A DNA stretch of 8,624 nucleotides from NCBI GenBank assembly GCA_043802925.1, contig JAZDKP010000100.1:1-8624 (forward strand), given 5' to 3'. Positions 1-6,478 of this stretch are shown here, in pieces. The notes beneath the pieces were generated by a model. That model worked only from the letters and a program-made list of their open reading frames with translations, did no database searches and was not told the DNA's origin. The first letter of the stretch is position 1, and each line of letters begins with the position of its first letter. The stretch is from JAZDKP01 sp043802925. GTDB lineage: Bacteria > Fibrobacterota > OXYB2-FULL-49-7 > JAEUSG01. A program made the translations under genes and the position numbers.

Positions 1-782
1 TTCCATAATTCCTCCATCAGCCGCAGGGATTCAAACGTGTCGCTCTCGTTGAACAGTTCGAGCGTCAGCACATGATCATATTCTTTCAGATAGTGTTTGC
101 AAAGGGTGGACAGGATGCCTTTGTCCATTTTCTTCAATGATTCATGGTCGTTCGTACCGTCCCAACCGTGCAGATGGATGACGCGTGTCTGCGGCAGCAG
201 GGCCTCACACGCCGCACTCCAGTCCGCGCCGTAACGCCAGAGATGGCCGATGTCGAGACAGAGCGAAAAGCCGTATTCCTTGGTAAGCGGCAGATGCCAT
301 TCGTAGGGGCAAGCCAGGTTCTCCACCGCCACTTTGTGCGCATCGCGGCCCATATGCGCAGACAGGAAGGCGCAGCTCTCGGCAGCGTCCATGAGCCAGC
401 GCGACCGGGCGCGCGCGTCCGCATCCGGCCCGATTCCCTCCAGATGCAGTATATACGCGTACGGGTCAAGGGGTTCGACGAGTGTCAGTATTTTCGCCAT
501 CTGTTCGCAATAGCGCGAACGCTCCACAGAGTCCGGGCTTGCCGCTTTTTTATCAATCGGAAAATGGATGGTATACGTGTTCCCATGCTCGCGTGAAAGC
601 TTCGCGAGGCCGTGAATGACTTCCGCAGAGGGCATGTTGCTAGAATCCACGGACTCGAAAAGCACGACTTCAATATCGTCAAAGAGCGGGGCGCACTTTT
701 CCGCGTTCGGCAGAAGATCCGCGGGGTACACGTACGAGGTGCACCCGAGACGGAAGGGCCATGTTTGCCTTTTCTGCTGCAT
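1..782 (-). CDS. cbiR: CbiR-type cobamide-remodelling phosphodiesterase (3' end cut off by window edge)
   Basis: The frame stays open from an ATG at 782 to the window edge (260 codons), so the C-terminus is missing. The protein looks like an AP-endonuclease-2/xylose-isomerase-like TIM barrel. It opens with RLGCTSYVYPADLLPN (residues 11-26) and DDIEVVLFES (35-44), an N-terminus I associate with the CbiR family. Likely metal or catalytic residues are H73, H113, E154 (VENL), D177 and H180 (LCLDIGH), H203 and H205 (HLHGWDG), H213 and E242 (LELF). CbiR, described from Akkermansia, is cytoplasmic and cleaves the nucleotide loop of cobamides so that another lower ligand can be fitted. AAGGA lies 4 nt before the ATG. 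The gene starts 18 bp after the lipoprotein gene and shares its strand with btuB, the riboswitch and cobO, which supports a corrinoid role. A generic sugar-phosphate isomerase/epimerase is the alternative; the cluster makes CbiR more likely. Confidence 0.78.
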   Translation of the reverse strand, partial: MQQKRQTWPFRLGCTSYVYPADLLPNAEKCAPLFDDIEVVLFESVDSSNMPSAEVIHGLAKLSREHGNTYTIHFPIDKKAASPDSVERSRYCEQMAKILTLVEPLDPYAYILHLEGIGPDADARARSRWLMDAAESCAFLSAHMGRDAHKVAVENLACPYEWHLPLTKEYGFSLCLDIGHLWRYGADWSAACEALLPQTRVIHLHGWDGTNDHESLKKMDKGILSTLCKHYLKEYDHVLTLELFNESDTFESLRLMEELW

Positions 783-800
783 ATCGTCCTTCAAGGAACC

Positions 801-1892
801 TTACTTTAGCACCGACAGTGCATAAGGCAGAAGGCCCATGGGAATCGTTGCGCCGACCTGTGCGTCCGTGGCCGGGTCCACTTTAACAAGCCCGGGCGTT
901 GCCCCGCCCCTGTCGCCGATGTAGGCATAATAGCCGTCAAAGACGACCGGGTTGTAATAGGCGGCGTTGTTCACGAACGCAAGCTTGGCACCGAGGGTCT
1001 GAAGCGTCAGGTTCAGTGGATGAATTTCGTTGACCCAGGCGGCGGTGGCGACCATGATATAGGCCTTGGAGGCGCTGACAATCTCGATGCTGCTGAGGGT
1101 GCCGGCCATGGCGGCCTCGCTCATGATCATGCCTTCGTTCACCCCGGTGGCAAGGTCGATTCGTTCAATGCCCCCGTCCATCAGGCTCCAGTCGCCCGAA
1201 CAGGCCACATAGAGTTTGCCGTCCACGGCCTTCATGTCCGCGGGATTGTAGTTGTATAGAGACACGGCCTTTTCAATGAAATCATTGGCCGTGTTCACAA
1301 TGACAACGAGGCTGGAGTCGCCAAAGCCCCAGCTCGCGCTCAACCGCTGGCAAGCGACGTACAATTTGCCGTTGGAAATAACAGCCGAAGCCATCATTGG
1401 GAATGGGCCGGTGGAGGCGTTCACATAACCGGCGAACGATAGAGCGCCGATGGAATCGCCGGTCGCGGGGTTGATGATAAGCAGGTTCAGCGCGGAGAGG
1501 CGCGTGAGATAGCCTTTCTGAGGCGAAGCGAACGCGATAGCCTGGGGATTGGACGCCGCGCCCACATTGATTTCATAATCCACATGCTGGGAGTCGACGA
1601 CCGAACCGCGGATTTTTCGGAGGGTCGCGAGGGTACGGTCGATGAGATAAAGGTTGCTGTCATAGGAGAAGGCCACCCCATCGCCCCCGAGTGTCATCAG
1701 ATTGTTGTCCGTGATACCGGTCGCGGACCGGTACATGGATATGTTGCCTTCGGTGTTCTGGCTGTTGGTGGTGACAACCGCGATGGCGCTCCCGGCCTGT
1801 TGCACGGCCTGCGTGGGTTTTTCCTTGGAGCAGCCCGCAAGAGTCATAAGCGCGGCAACGGACAGGAGGGGCAGGGTACGGAGCGGATTCAT
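801..1892 (-). CDS. Surface lipoprotein with YncE/YVTN-like beta-propeller, BtuG-like
   Basis: The 363-residue product begins with a lipoprotein signal peptide: MNPLR, a hydrophobic run, then lipobox LAGC with the lipidated cysteine at 21. Serine and lysine follow (CSKEK), with no inner-membrane-retention aspartate at +2, so outer-membrane placement is likely. The mature part is a run of beta-propeller-like repeats. NGKLYVAC (about 172-180), DGKLYVAC (about 223-231) and DGYYAYIGD (about 318-326) mark equivalent strands. INPATGDSIGA, IDLATGVNEGM and VDPATDAQVGA mark another repeated strand and turn. In Bacteroides, BtuG is a seven-bladed surface lipoprotein that binds B12 very tightly and hands it to BtuB. 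Here the start codon overlaps the btuB stop (ATGA, 1889-1892), with AAAGGA 7 nt upstream, implying coupled translation. The propeller fold is fairly secure. Corrinoid binding is inferred from position, and homology to BtuG itself is not shown. Confidence 0.72.
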   Translation of the reverse strand: MNPLRTLPLLSVAALMTLAGCSKEKPTQAVQQAGSAIAVVTTNSQNTEGNISMYRSATGITDNNLMTLGGDGVAFSYDSNLYLIDRTLATLRKIRGSVVDSQHVDYEINVGAASNPQAIAFASPQKGYLTRLSALNLLIINPATGDSIGALSFAGYVNASTGPFPMMASAVISNGKLYVACQRLSASWGFGDSSLVVIVNTANDFIEKAVSLYNYNPADMKAVDGKLYVACSGDWSLMDGGIERIDLATGVNEGMIMSEAAMAGTLSSIEIVSASKAYIMVATAAWVNEIHPLNLTLQTLGAKLAFVNNAAYYNPVVFDGYYAYIGDRGGATPGLVKVDPATDAQVGATIPMGLLPYALSVLK

Positions 1893-3946
1893 GGTTCGGT
1901 CCTTTCTTGGGTTTCAGTTAAATGAAATTCACCACGCAGGGTCAGGTAAAACGCCCGGCCCGGCAGTGGGAAGGCTTCGATGTCATAATTTTTTTCGTCA
2001 AGGATATTCTTGACCTCCGCGGACAAACGGACGCTCTTTTCAAGAAAAAAGGCGCTGAGCGAAAAGTCATGCGTCATGTTCGCCGGAAGGATGGCGATAT
2101 TGACCTCGCTTTCATAATAATCTGACCGGTATTGAAAATCGTACTGTACCTCAAACATGCCGAGAAAAGCAGCCTTGAACTTGAAGGCCTCTTTGATATT
2201 GGGAAGATACGAACGTTCATGCCCGAGGTAAAGCGCGCGGTCAAAATGGATGGCATAGATGCGCGACCGCATGTACGCAAACTGGTTTTCGAGCGTCACG
2301 GGACCGGCCGTGACCCGGGCCGAATGTTCGAGCCCGGCAATCCGGAGGTCCCCCATGTTCACGGGTTTGGAGGCGTTCTGGGCCAGCACGCGAAAGACAA
2401 TCTGGTCCTGCTGCAGGTTGTAAAAGGCGGACAGCGTATGGGTGAGCGACAGGTTCCTGAAATCACGGGAATGCGAAAGCGCGAGGTCCGTATTGAGCCC
2501 TGTTTCTGGCAGCAGGGAGGCATTGCCCACAAAATAAGCGTTGTTGCCGAAAAGTTCGAAAAAGTTGGGCACACGGGTATAGCGGCCCGCATTGAGTTTC
2601 AGAATGAAAGCGCGCACCGGGCCCGCTTTCACGCCTGCATTCCAGTTCTGATAATAATGCCGCGTGTACTGCAAGGGCACCGCGTGCCAGGCGTTCATTG
2701 TGTCACTGACCGCGTTGCTGTGCGTGAACCGGCCATCCAGCGTCCAGGCGCCCGAAAGCAGGAGACGATCGGACAACAGGAAGATCTGGTCCGAAATCGT
2801 GGCCTGCGCGGACTTACGGGTGACGTGGGGGCGGGACGCGAGCGTGCCCACGGCGCGGTTTTCCTCGCGGTAGCCCTCCAAACCCCCGTCCCCGAACAGC
2901 GAAACCGTGTTCCACGCAATCGGTGAAACGCGGACACTGGCACCGGCCTCCACCTCGTCCGTGACCGAGACGACATCCTTGACTCCAAGATAGACGGCGC
3001 CATCCGGGTCTTTCATGCGCTGGCGCGTGCGCTTGCCGCGCGCGTACGCGTCCGCGGACCACGCGTCCCGCTCCACGCTATAACCCAACCGCGCACCGGC
3101 ACGCCCCCCCAAAGCCCGGCTCCGGGCCGGCAGCCGCATGTGCGTGGAGAAATAGCCCTTATCGTAACGGTACGCGTCCACGTCAAAGCGCAGTGACTGC
3201 CGGCCCGGCAGCGCCATCTCCGACTTGATGACCGCGTCAATGGAGGTGAAGTCATTGTTCACCATGCAACGGAGCGTATCATCGAGTGTGGGGTCCTTCC
3301 GGGTCCCCAGCGTGGTGCCGCGGTCATCGAGCCATTCGAAATCATTGGCGCTGTGCTGATAATCGAAGGAGCCCATATAGGAAAAGGGGCCCATCCGGTT
3401 GGAGGTCATGCCCCCCGCCTTCACGGTTCCAAAGCTTCCGGCCGTGACCTGACCCGAGACCATGCCCTTGCCGGCTTCCCGAGTAACGATGTTGATGACC
3501 CCGGCCGTGCCGTTGCCCTGGTATCGGGCCGGGATGCTGCCCTTGAATACTTCGATGCGTTCCACATTTGCGAGTGGAATTTTGGAAAGGTCCACTCCCC
3601 CGCCGGAGGGGTCGTTCACCAGCACGCCGTCGAGGAAGACCTTGACCTGTTCGGCCGTGGAACCCCGGATGCTGACCGTGCTGTGCTCGCCCAGACCGCC
3701 CATTTTATTGACGCGAAGGCCCGCCTCACAATCCAGGAGCTCCGTGAGTGTGGTGCTGCGGCCTTCAAAAGCGGCGCGGGGAATGACGGAGACCGTGGAG
3801 GTCTGCGCGGCCTCTTCGGAACGTTTGGCCGTGACCACGATTTCGTAGGAGGGGACGCTGTCATCCTGCGCCAATAACGGCAGGGAAAACAGGCAGATAA
3901 AAAAAATGCCGCCCCATAGGACGGCAGAAAGACCATGCAGCAGCAA
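1889..3946 (-). CDS. btuB: TonB-dependent outer-membrane corrinoid receptor (BtuB-like)
   Basis: This 685-residue protein is of usual size for a TonB-dependent receptor. After a hydrophobic signal segment (about residues 5-26, ending LLAQ) comes a TonB box, EIVVTAK (35-41), much like that of BtuB. The plug domain follows (about 48-160) with STVSIRG, VFLDGVLVND and GVINIVTR, then a 22-strand-type barrel rich in alternating aromatic residues. Substrate is inferred from the cobalamin riboswitch directly upstream and from cbiR and cobO in the cluster. The start is placed at TTG 3946 because GGAAAGG lies 6 nt upstream and it follows the riboswitch. A frame extension to TTG 4036 would translate the aptamer and is rejected. 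This start gives a signal peptide with almost no positive charge, which is odd. The barrel-ending motif FYLTLRGEF is followed by 11 extra residues (HLTETQERTEP). The stop overlaps the next gene's ATG by 4 bp. Confidence 0.9.
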   Translation of the reverse strand: MLLHGLSAVLWGGIFFICLFSLPLLAQDDSVPSYEIVVTAKRSEEAAQTSTVSVIPRAAFEGRSTTLTELLDCEAGLRVNKMGGLGEHSTVSIRGSTAEQVKVFLDGVLVNDPSGGGVDLSKIPLANVERIEVFKGSIPARYQGNGTAGVINIVTREAGKGMVSGQVTAGSFGTVKAGGMTSNRMGPFSYMGSFDYQHSANDFEWLDDRGTTLGTRKDPTLDDTLRCMVNNDFTSIDAVIKSEMALPGRQSLRFDVDAYRYDKGYFSTHMRLPARSRALGGRAGARLGYSVERDAWSADAYARGKRTRQRMKDPDGAVYLGVKDVVSVTDEVEAGASVRVSPIAWNTVSLFGDGGLEGYREENRAVGTLASRPHVTRKSAQATISDQIFLLSDRLLLSGAWTLDGRFTHSNAVSDTMNAWHAVPLQYTRHYYQNWNAGVKAGPVRAFILKLNAGRYTRVPNFFELFGNNAYFVGNASLLPETGLNTDLALSHSRDFRNLSLTHTLSAFYNLQQDQIVFRVLAQNASKPVNMGDLRIAGLEHSARVTAGPVTLENQFAYMRSRIYAIHFDRALYLGHERSYLPNIKEAFKFKAAFLGMFEVQYDFQYRSDYYESEVNIAILPANMTHDFSLSAFFLEKSVRLSAEVKNILDEKNYDIEAFPLPGRAFYLTLRGEFHLTETQERTEP

Positions 3947-3952
3947 GGCATA

Positions 3953-3966
3953 CCTTTCCGCGAAGG
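3953..3966 (-). promoter_or_regulatory. Possible Shine-Dalgarno-sequestering hairpin of the riboswitch
   Basis: Just after the aptamer, the RNA reads CCTT-CGCGGA-AAGG, a 4-bp stem whose 3' side is the btuB ribosome-binding site (GGAAAGG, 6 nt before TTG 3946). No U-tracted intrinsic terminator lies between aptamer and start codon, so control at translation is the simpler reading. The stem is short and may only form in the ligand-bound state. Its role is inferred. Confidence 0.35.
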
Positions 3967-3972
3967 ATTTTG

Positions 3973-4142
3973 GTTTCAGGCAGGTCTCCTGGCTCCGAAG
4001 CTGGGGCGCGCCGTCTTCCCGGACAAGGGTTAACAAAGTCCAGTGACATCGTGGCGGCCTTCAACGCTTCGTTACAGTGACGGGATCGCTGCCGGTTTTA
4101 ACGGCATTCCCTATTATTCCCAAACAGGTGGGAACCTGAAAC
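3973..4142 (-). promoter_or_regulatory. Cobalamin (B12) riboswitch upstream of btuB
   Basis: The closing P1 helix is a perfect 8-bp pair: GTTTCAGG (4142-4135) with CCTGAAAC (3980-3973). In order along the minus strand come GGTTCCCACCTG, TAGGGAATGCCG, AAAACCGGCAGCGATCCCGTC, ACTGTAACGAAG, the GTCACTGGAC segment, GGGAAGACGG and the hallmark 3' element AGCCAGGAGACCTGCC (3994-3979). This matches the known cobalamin riboswitch consensus, which binds adenosylcobalamin or related corrinoids and turns expression off. It controls btuB and, through overlaps and close spacing, very probably the propeller lipoprotein and cbiR. It sits 80 bp after the stop of the 495-residue exported protein, so that gene and cobO lie outside its control unless read-through occurs from upstream. 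Confidence 0.95.
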
Positions 4143-4177
4143 GAACAGTACAAAGGAATCAAACAGCGTTTTGGTTC

Positions 4178-4193
4178 GCGTATAAAGATACGC
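4178..4193. repeat. Short perfect inverted repeat before the riboswitch
   Basis: GCGTAT and ATACGC flank a 4-nt centre (CTTT on the minus strand). The palindrome overlaps the proposed -10 element of the btuB leader promoter, so it could be an operator or simply a 5' stem in the leader. It has no U-tract directly after it and so is not a typical terminator for the preceding gene. Confidence 0.35.
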
Positions 4194-4214
4194 TCTCGAA
4201 AAAATTAAAAGCAA
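4185..4214 (-). promoter_or_regulatory. Candidate promoter for the riboswitch-btuB transcript
   Basis: TTGCTT (4214-4209) and TATCTT (4190-4185) on the minus strand are separated by 18 bp in an A/T-rich stretch. Initiation near 4178 would put the aptamer about 35 nt into the RNA. The match to sigma-70-type consensus is modest and the organism's promoter rules are unknown. The need for a promoter close to a riboswitch is the main support. Confidence 0.3.
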
Positions 4215-4222
4215 CCGAATTC

Positions 4223-5710
4223 TTAAAACCGCACGGTGACAAGGTCCGTGCGGAAGGCGAGACCGCCCTCGCGGCCCGTGCGCTTCATCCGTGAGGCCGC
4301 CAGCAACAACGGCCACTGGCCCGCAGCCGGGAATTCGATGCGGGGCATGGAACCCGCAGGGTCGCGTTCGGACGAATCGAGGATGCGCTCCGAGAGCCCC
4401 TCACCCAGCAGAAGGCCGCCCCAGGCGCCGATGACGCTTCCGGCGAGGTAGGTGCGGGCGTCCCAGTTCGCGTTGCTTTCGAACGTGAGCAGGGCGCCCA
4501 GGGCAAGGGTGGTACCGGCCGTGGCCGACAGAAGCATAAAAACCGACTGCCCGAACTTGTAGGGACGTTCCTCATGGTACCGGAGGCCCAACCAGGTGCC
4601 CGCCGCATGGCAGCCGAGTATCGAGGTCAGCAGAAGATTTTTATAGGTCTCTCCGCTGATGCCCGATTGATCCCCGAGAAAGATAAAGGGCAACGTGATA
4701 CCGGTCAAGCCTCCCAGCGTGCCGGTCACCTCCACAAAAAAACCACGGCCCGAAGAGATTTCCTTCCCTTCGAGGATACGGCCGGCACCGTAGATGCCCG
4801 CGGGTATCAGTGCCATTGAGAGCGCGGGCGCGATCCGCCAGTAATTGTCGAAACCATTTTTATCCGACTTGAAGTAAAGGGGCAGCAGATATCCATACAA
4901 TATTCCGGAGCGGCCGAAAAAACGGAGGATGTTCATGCGTCCGTAGTCGTTGTTCTCCGCGATGTCCCAGCGGCTGCCGAGATAGATTCCCATTGGAAAC
5001 CCGAACATGGTCGACCAGGCACGGAGCTGGTCGATGCCGTTGTTCTGGTCCTCATTGAAAAAAGAACGGTCAGGGTCCTGAAGCATCTGGGAAAACAGGA
5101 AGGGATAGGTCATCCCGAGTTCACCACCGTAGTTCATGAGCCCGACCCGGCCATATCCCAGTTCCATGCCGTCCGTGTACTTATAGGCCGCGTACAGGGA
5201 GCCGCCGATAGTGCATAGAGTCAAGCCCCCCACGGTCGTTTCATTCAGATTCGGCAGCGCGGTAGAAAGCTGTATCGGATAAACGTAAAGGGAGCGCGCC
5301 ATGGTATTCAGCATGAAATAGACCCTGCCGTCCTGGCCCTTGCTTGCGGTTGCCGCATGCGTGGAATGGACCGGGATTGGCTGTTCGGCCAGAGGCGGCA
5401 GCGAAGGTTCCGCTGCGGCCGGGGTCGGACCCAGGCCGCTGAAAAAATCCTGCTGGACCGGAAACACGCTCTGCGCGGGTGCGGCCCCGCCTTTGAGGGT
5501 CACCAGCACGACGGCGCTGCTGTCAACATAAAAACCAACCGCGAGAACGGAGGCCCGGTCAAACGTTGCACCCGTCTTTTCAAGCGCGTCCAGCACTGCG
5601 GCATGCTTTTCTGTGGGAAGCATGGTGAGTGCTTTTACGGAATCGGACTGCGCGGACAAAGCGCTGAATACCAAGGCAATCACGATCGCTGATAATATGC
5701 GAAAACTCAT
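4223..5710 (-). CDS. Unrecognised exported/membrane protein in the B12 salvage cluster
   Basis: I do not recognise this 495-residue protein. It has a signal peptide (MSFRILSAIVIALVFSALSA, 1-20), a small region of about 65 residues (25-90) that looks alpha/beta (KHAAVLDALEKTGATF, then SAVVLVTLKGG), and a Pro/Ala-rich linker (95-113). From 130 to 445 it is rich in glycine and aromatic residues, with several uncharged stretches (292-310, 325-345, 358-376, 388-409, 421-438). These could be membrane helices or strands of a barrel. The very end, TDLVTVRF, alternates hydrophobic residues and finishes on phenylalanine, as outer-membrane barrels often do. GGAAAGG lies 9 nt before its ATG, which overlaps the cobO stop (ATGA, 5707-5710), so the two are probably translated together. 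Next downstream are the riboswitch and btuB. A role in corrinoid handling at the envelope is a guess from position only. Confidence 0.8.
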   Translation of the reverse strand: MSFRILSAIVIALVFSALSAQSDSVKALTMLPTEKHAAVLDALEKTGATFDRASVLAVGFYVDSSAVVLVTLKGGAAPAQSVFPVQQDFFSGLGPTPAAAEPSLPPLAEQPIPVHSTHAATASKGQDGRVYFMLNTMARSLYVYPIQLSTALPNLNETTVGGLTLCTIGGSLYAAYKYTDGMELGYGRVGLMNYGGELGMTYPFLFSQMLQDPDRSFFNEDQNNGIDQLRAWSTMFGFPMGIYLGSRWDIAENNDYGRMNILRFFGRSGILYGYLLPLYFKSDKNGFDNYWRIAPALSMALIPAGIYGAGRILEGKEISSGRGFFVEVTGTLGGLTGITLPFIFLGDQSGISGETYKNLLLTSILGCHAAGTWLGLRYHEERPYKFGQSVFMLLSATAGTTLALGALLTFESNANWDARTYLAGSVIGAWGGLLLGEGLSERILDSSERDPAGSMPRIEFPAAGQWPLLLAASRMKRTGREGGLAFRTDLVTVRF

Positions 5711-6228
5711 TTCTCAATTCCTTTCCTGGCAGGGACGCCCTTGGAATAATAATGGCGCACCTCGCGCATTTCAGTAATCAGGTCCGCGGCATCCATGATT
5801 TTTTTATCCGCATAACGCCCGGTGATCACTATTTCCACATGCACGGGCCGCGCAAGCACAACATCAAGCAGTTCCCGGGCCGTGAAAAGGTTATAATAGT
5901 TTGCAATATTGGCCTCATCAAGGATGACAAGGTCGTACCGGCCCGAAGCGATTGCCTTTGCCGCTTCCGCAAGCCCTTTGCAGGCCGCGTCAATATCCGC
6001 TTTGGACGGCGTTTTTACAATAAAGCCACGCAGCCCGCATTGCCGGACCGTAATGTGCTTTTTCAGAAGGCCGAGTGACTTCAGTTCGCTGTATTTCATC
6101 CCTTTCACAAACTGGGCGACATAGACCGTTTTACCGGCGCCTGCTGCGCGCAAGGCAAGCCCCAGCGCAGCCGTTGTCTTTCCTTTGCCATTTCCGGTAT
6201 ACACATGGATGAAGCCTTTGTCTTTCAT
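5707..6228 (-). CDS. cobO: Corrinoid (cob(I)alamin) adenosyltransferase, CobO/CobA type
   Basis: This P-loop enzyme transfers the adenosyl group of ATP to the cobalt of cob(I)alamin or cobinamide in the cytoplasm, making the coenzyme form. From ATG 6228 it is 173 residues, slightly short of the usual 180-200. Family features in order are VYTGNGKGKTT (Walker A, 12-19), AQFVKG (about 38-43), VILDEANIA (Walker B region, 101-109), VITGRYADKK (about 134-143), AADLITEM (147-154) and the terminal ARKGIEK (167-173). The usual LDEIN reads LDEAN and the usual GRNAP reads GRYAD; both are mild departures. A TTG at 6237 in the same frame, with GGA 6 nt upstream, would add three residues; ATG 6228 follows GAAGG very closely. 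The start is therefore uncertain by 9 bp. Its stop overlaps the next gene's ATG. No riboswitch precedes it. Confidence 0.93.
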   Translation of the reverse strand: MKDKGFIHVYTGNGKGKTTAALGLALRAAGAGKTVYVAQFVKGMKYSELKSLGLLKKHITVRQCGLRGFIVKTPSKADIDAACKGLAEAAKAIASGRYDLVILDEANIANYYNLFTARELLDVVLARPVHVEIVITGRYADKKIMDAADLITEMREVRHYYSKGVPARKGIEK

Positions 6229-6255
6229 GGCCTTCAATATATTTCCAAGGTGGGT

Positions 6256-6282
6256 ATCATATCAATCTTAAACAGACTTTAA
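6256..6282 (-). promoter_or_regulatory. Candidate cobO promoter
   Basis: On the minus strand TATGAT (6261-6256) makes a good -10 element. TTAAAG (6282-6277) is a weak -35 at a short 15-bp spacing. Initiation would fall about 20 nt before the cobO start, leaving a leader too short for a riboswitch. This is pattern matching only. Confidence 0.3.
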
Positions 6283-6301
6283 TGCGACAAAGGATAAAAA
6301 C

Positions 6302-6403
6302 CTTTTTGTCTGCCTGGCCCAAGTAAAAATTGGGCATGTTCGATCCGGACCTTTAATCCCAAGCCGTTAATCCAATTTTTACTTGGGCCAGGCAGACAAA
6401 AAG
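6302..6403. repeat. Perfect 32-bp inverted repeat with 38-bp centre, between divergent genes
   Basis: The left arm (6302-6333) starts CTTTTTGTCTGCCTGGCCC and ends AAAAATTGG. The right arm (6372-6403) is its exact reverse complement. The 38-bp centre (6334-6371) is not symmetrical. The element lies about 74 bp before cobO on one side and 75 bp before the metalloprotease-like gene on the other, so no known gene ends at it. The 102-bp size and perfect arms fit a small non-autonomous element (MITE-like) or an invertible or structured regulatory segment. No clear target-site duplication is visible at its edges. Confidence 0.8.
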
Positions 6404-6478
6404 AAAGAAAACATTAAAGCCCCTGCTTCTTCATACCGATAACCTAAACAGGAGAATTCTGCGGCAAGGAAGCACTCT

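Noticed and set aside
144..596. 150-codon plus-strand open frame at the left end
   Set aside because: It is a shadow of the CbiR-like gene on the minus strand, which has conserved motifs in the correct frame.
2132..2926. 264-codon plus-strand open frame opposite btuB
   Set aside because: It lies wholly within the well-supported receptor gene on the other strand and its translation shows no domain; high G+C makes such shadows common.
3616..3951. Out-of-frame ATG at 3951 as the btuB start
   Set aside because: Its frame gives Cys/Pro/Arg-rich sequence without a TonB box; the TonB box and plug lie in the frame of TTG 3946. A frameshift is only noted as a possibility.
3947..4036. Extension of the btuB frame up to a TTG at 4036
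   Set aside because: It would translate conserved riboswitch RNA, including the AGCCAGGAGACCTGCC element; the open frame there is chance.
6302..6403. Inverted repeat read as an intrinsic terminator
   Set aside because: Neither flanking gene ends towards it, the loop would be 38 nt, and both neighbours start within about 75 bp of it.
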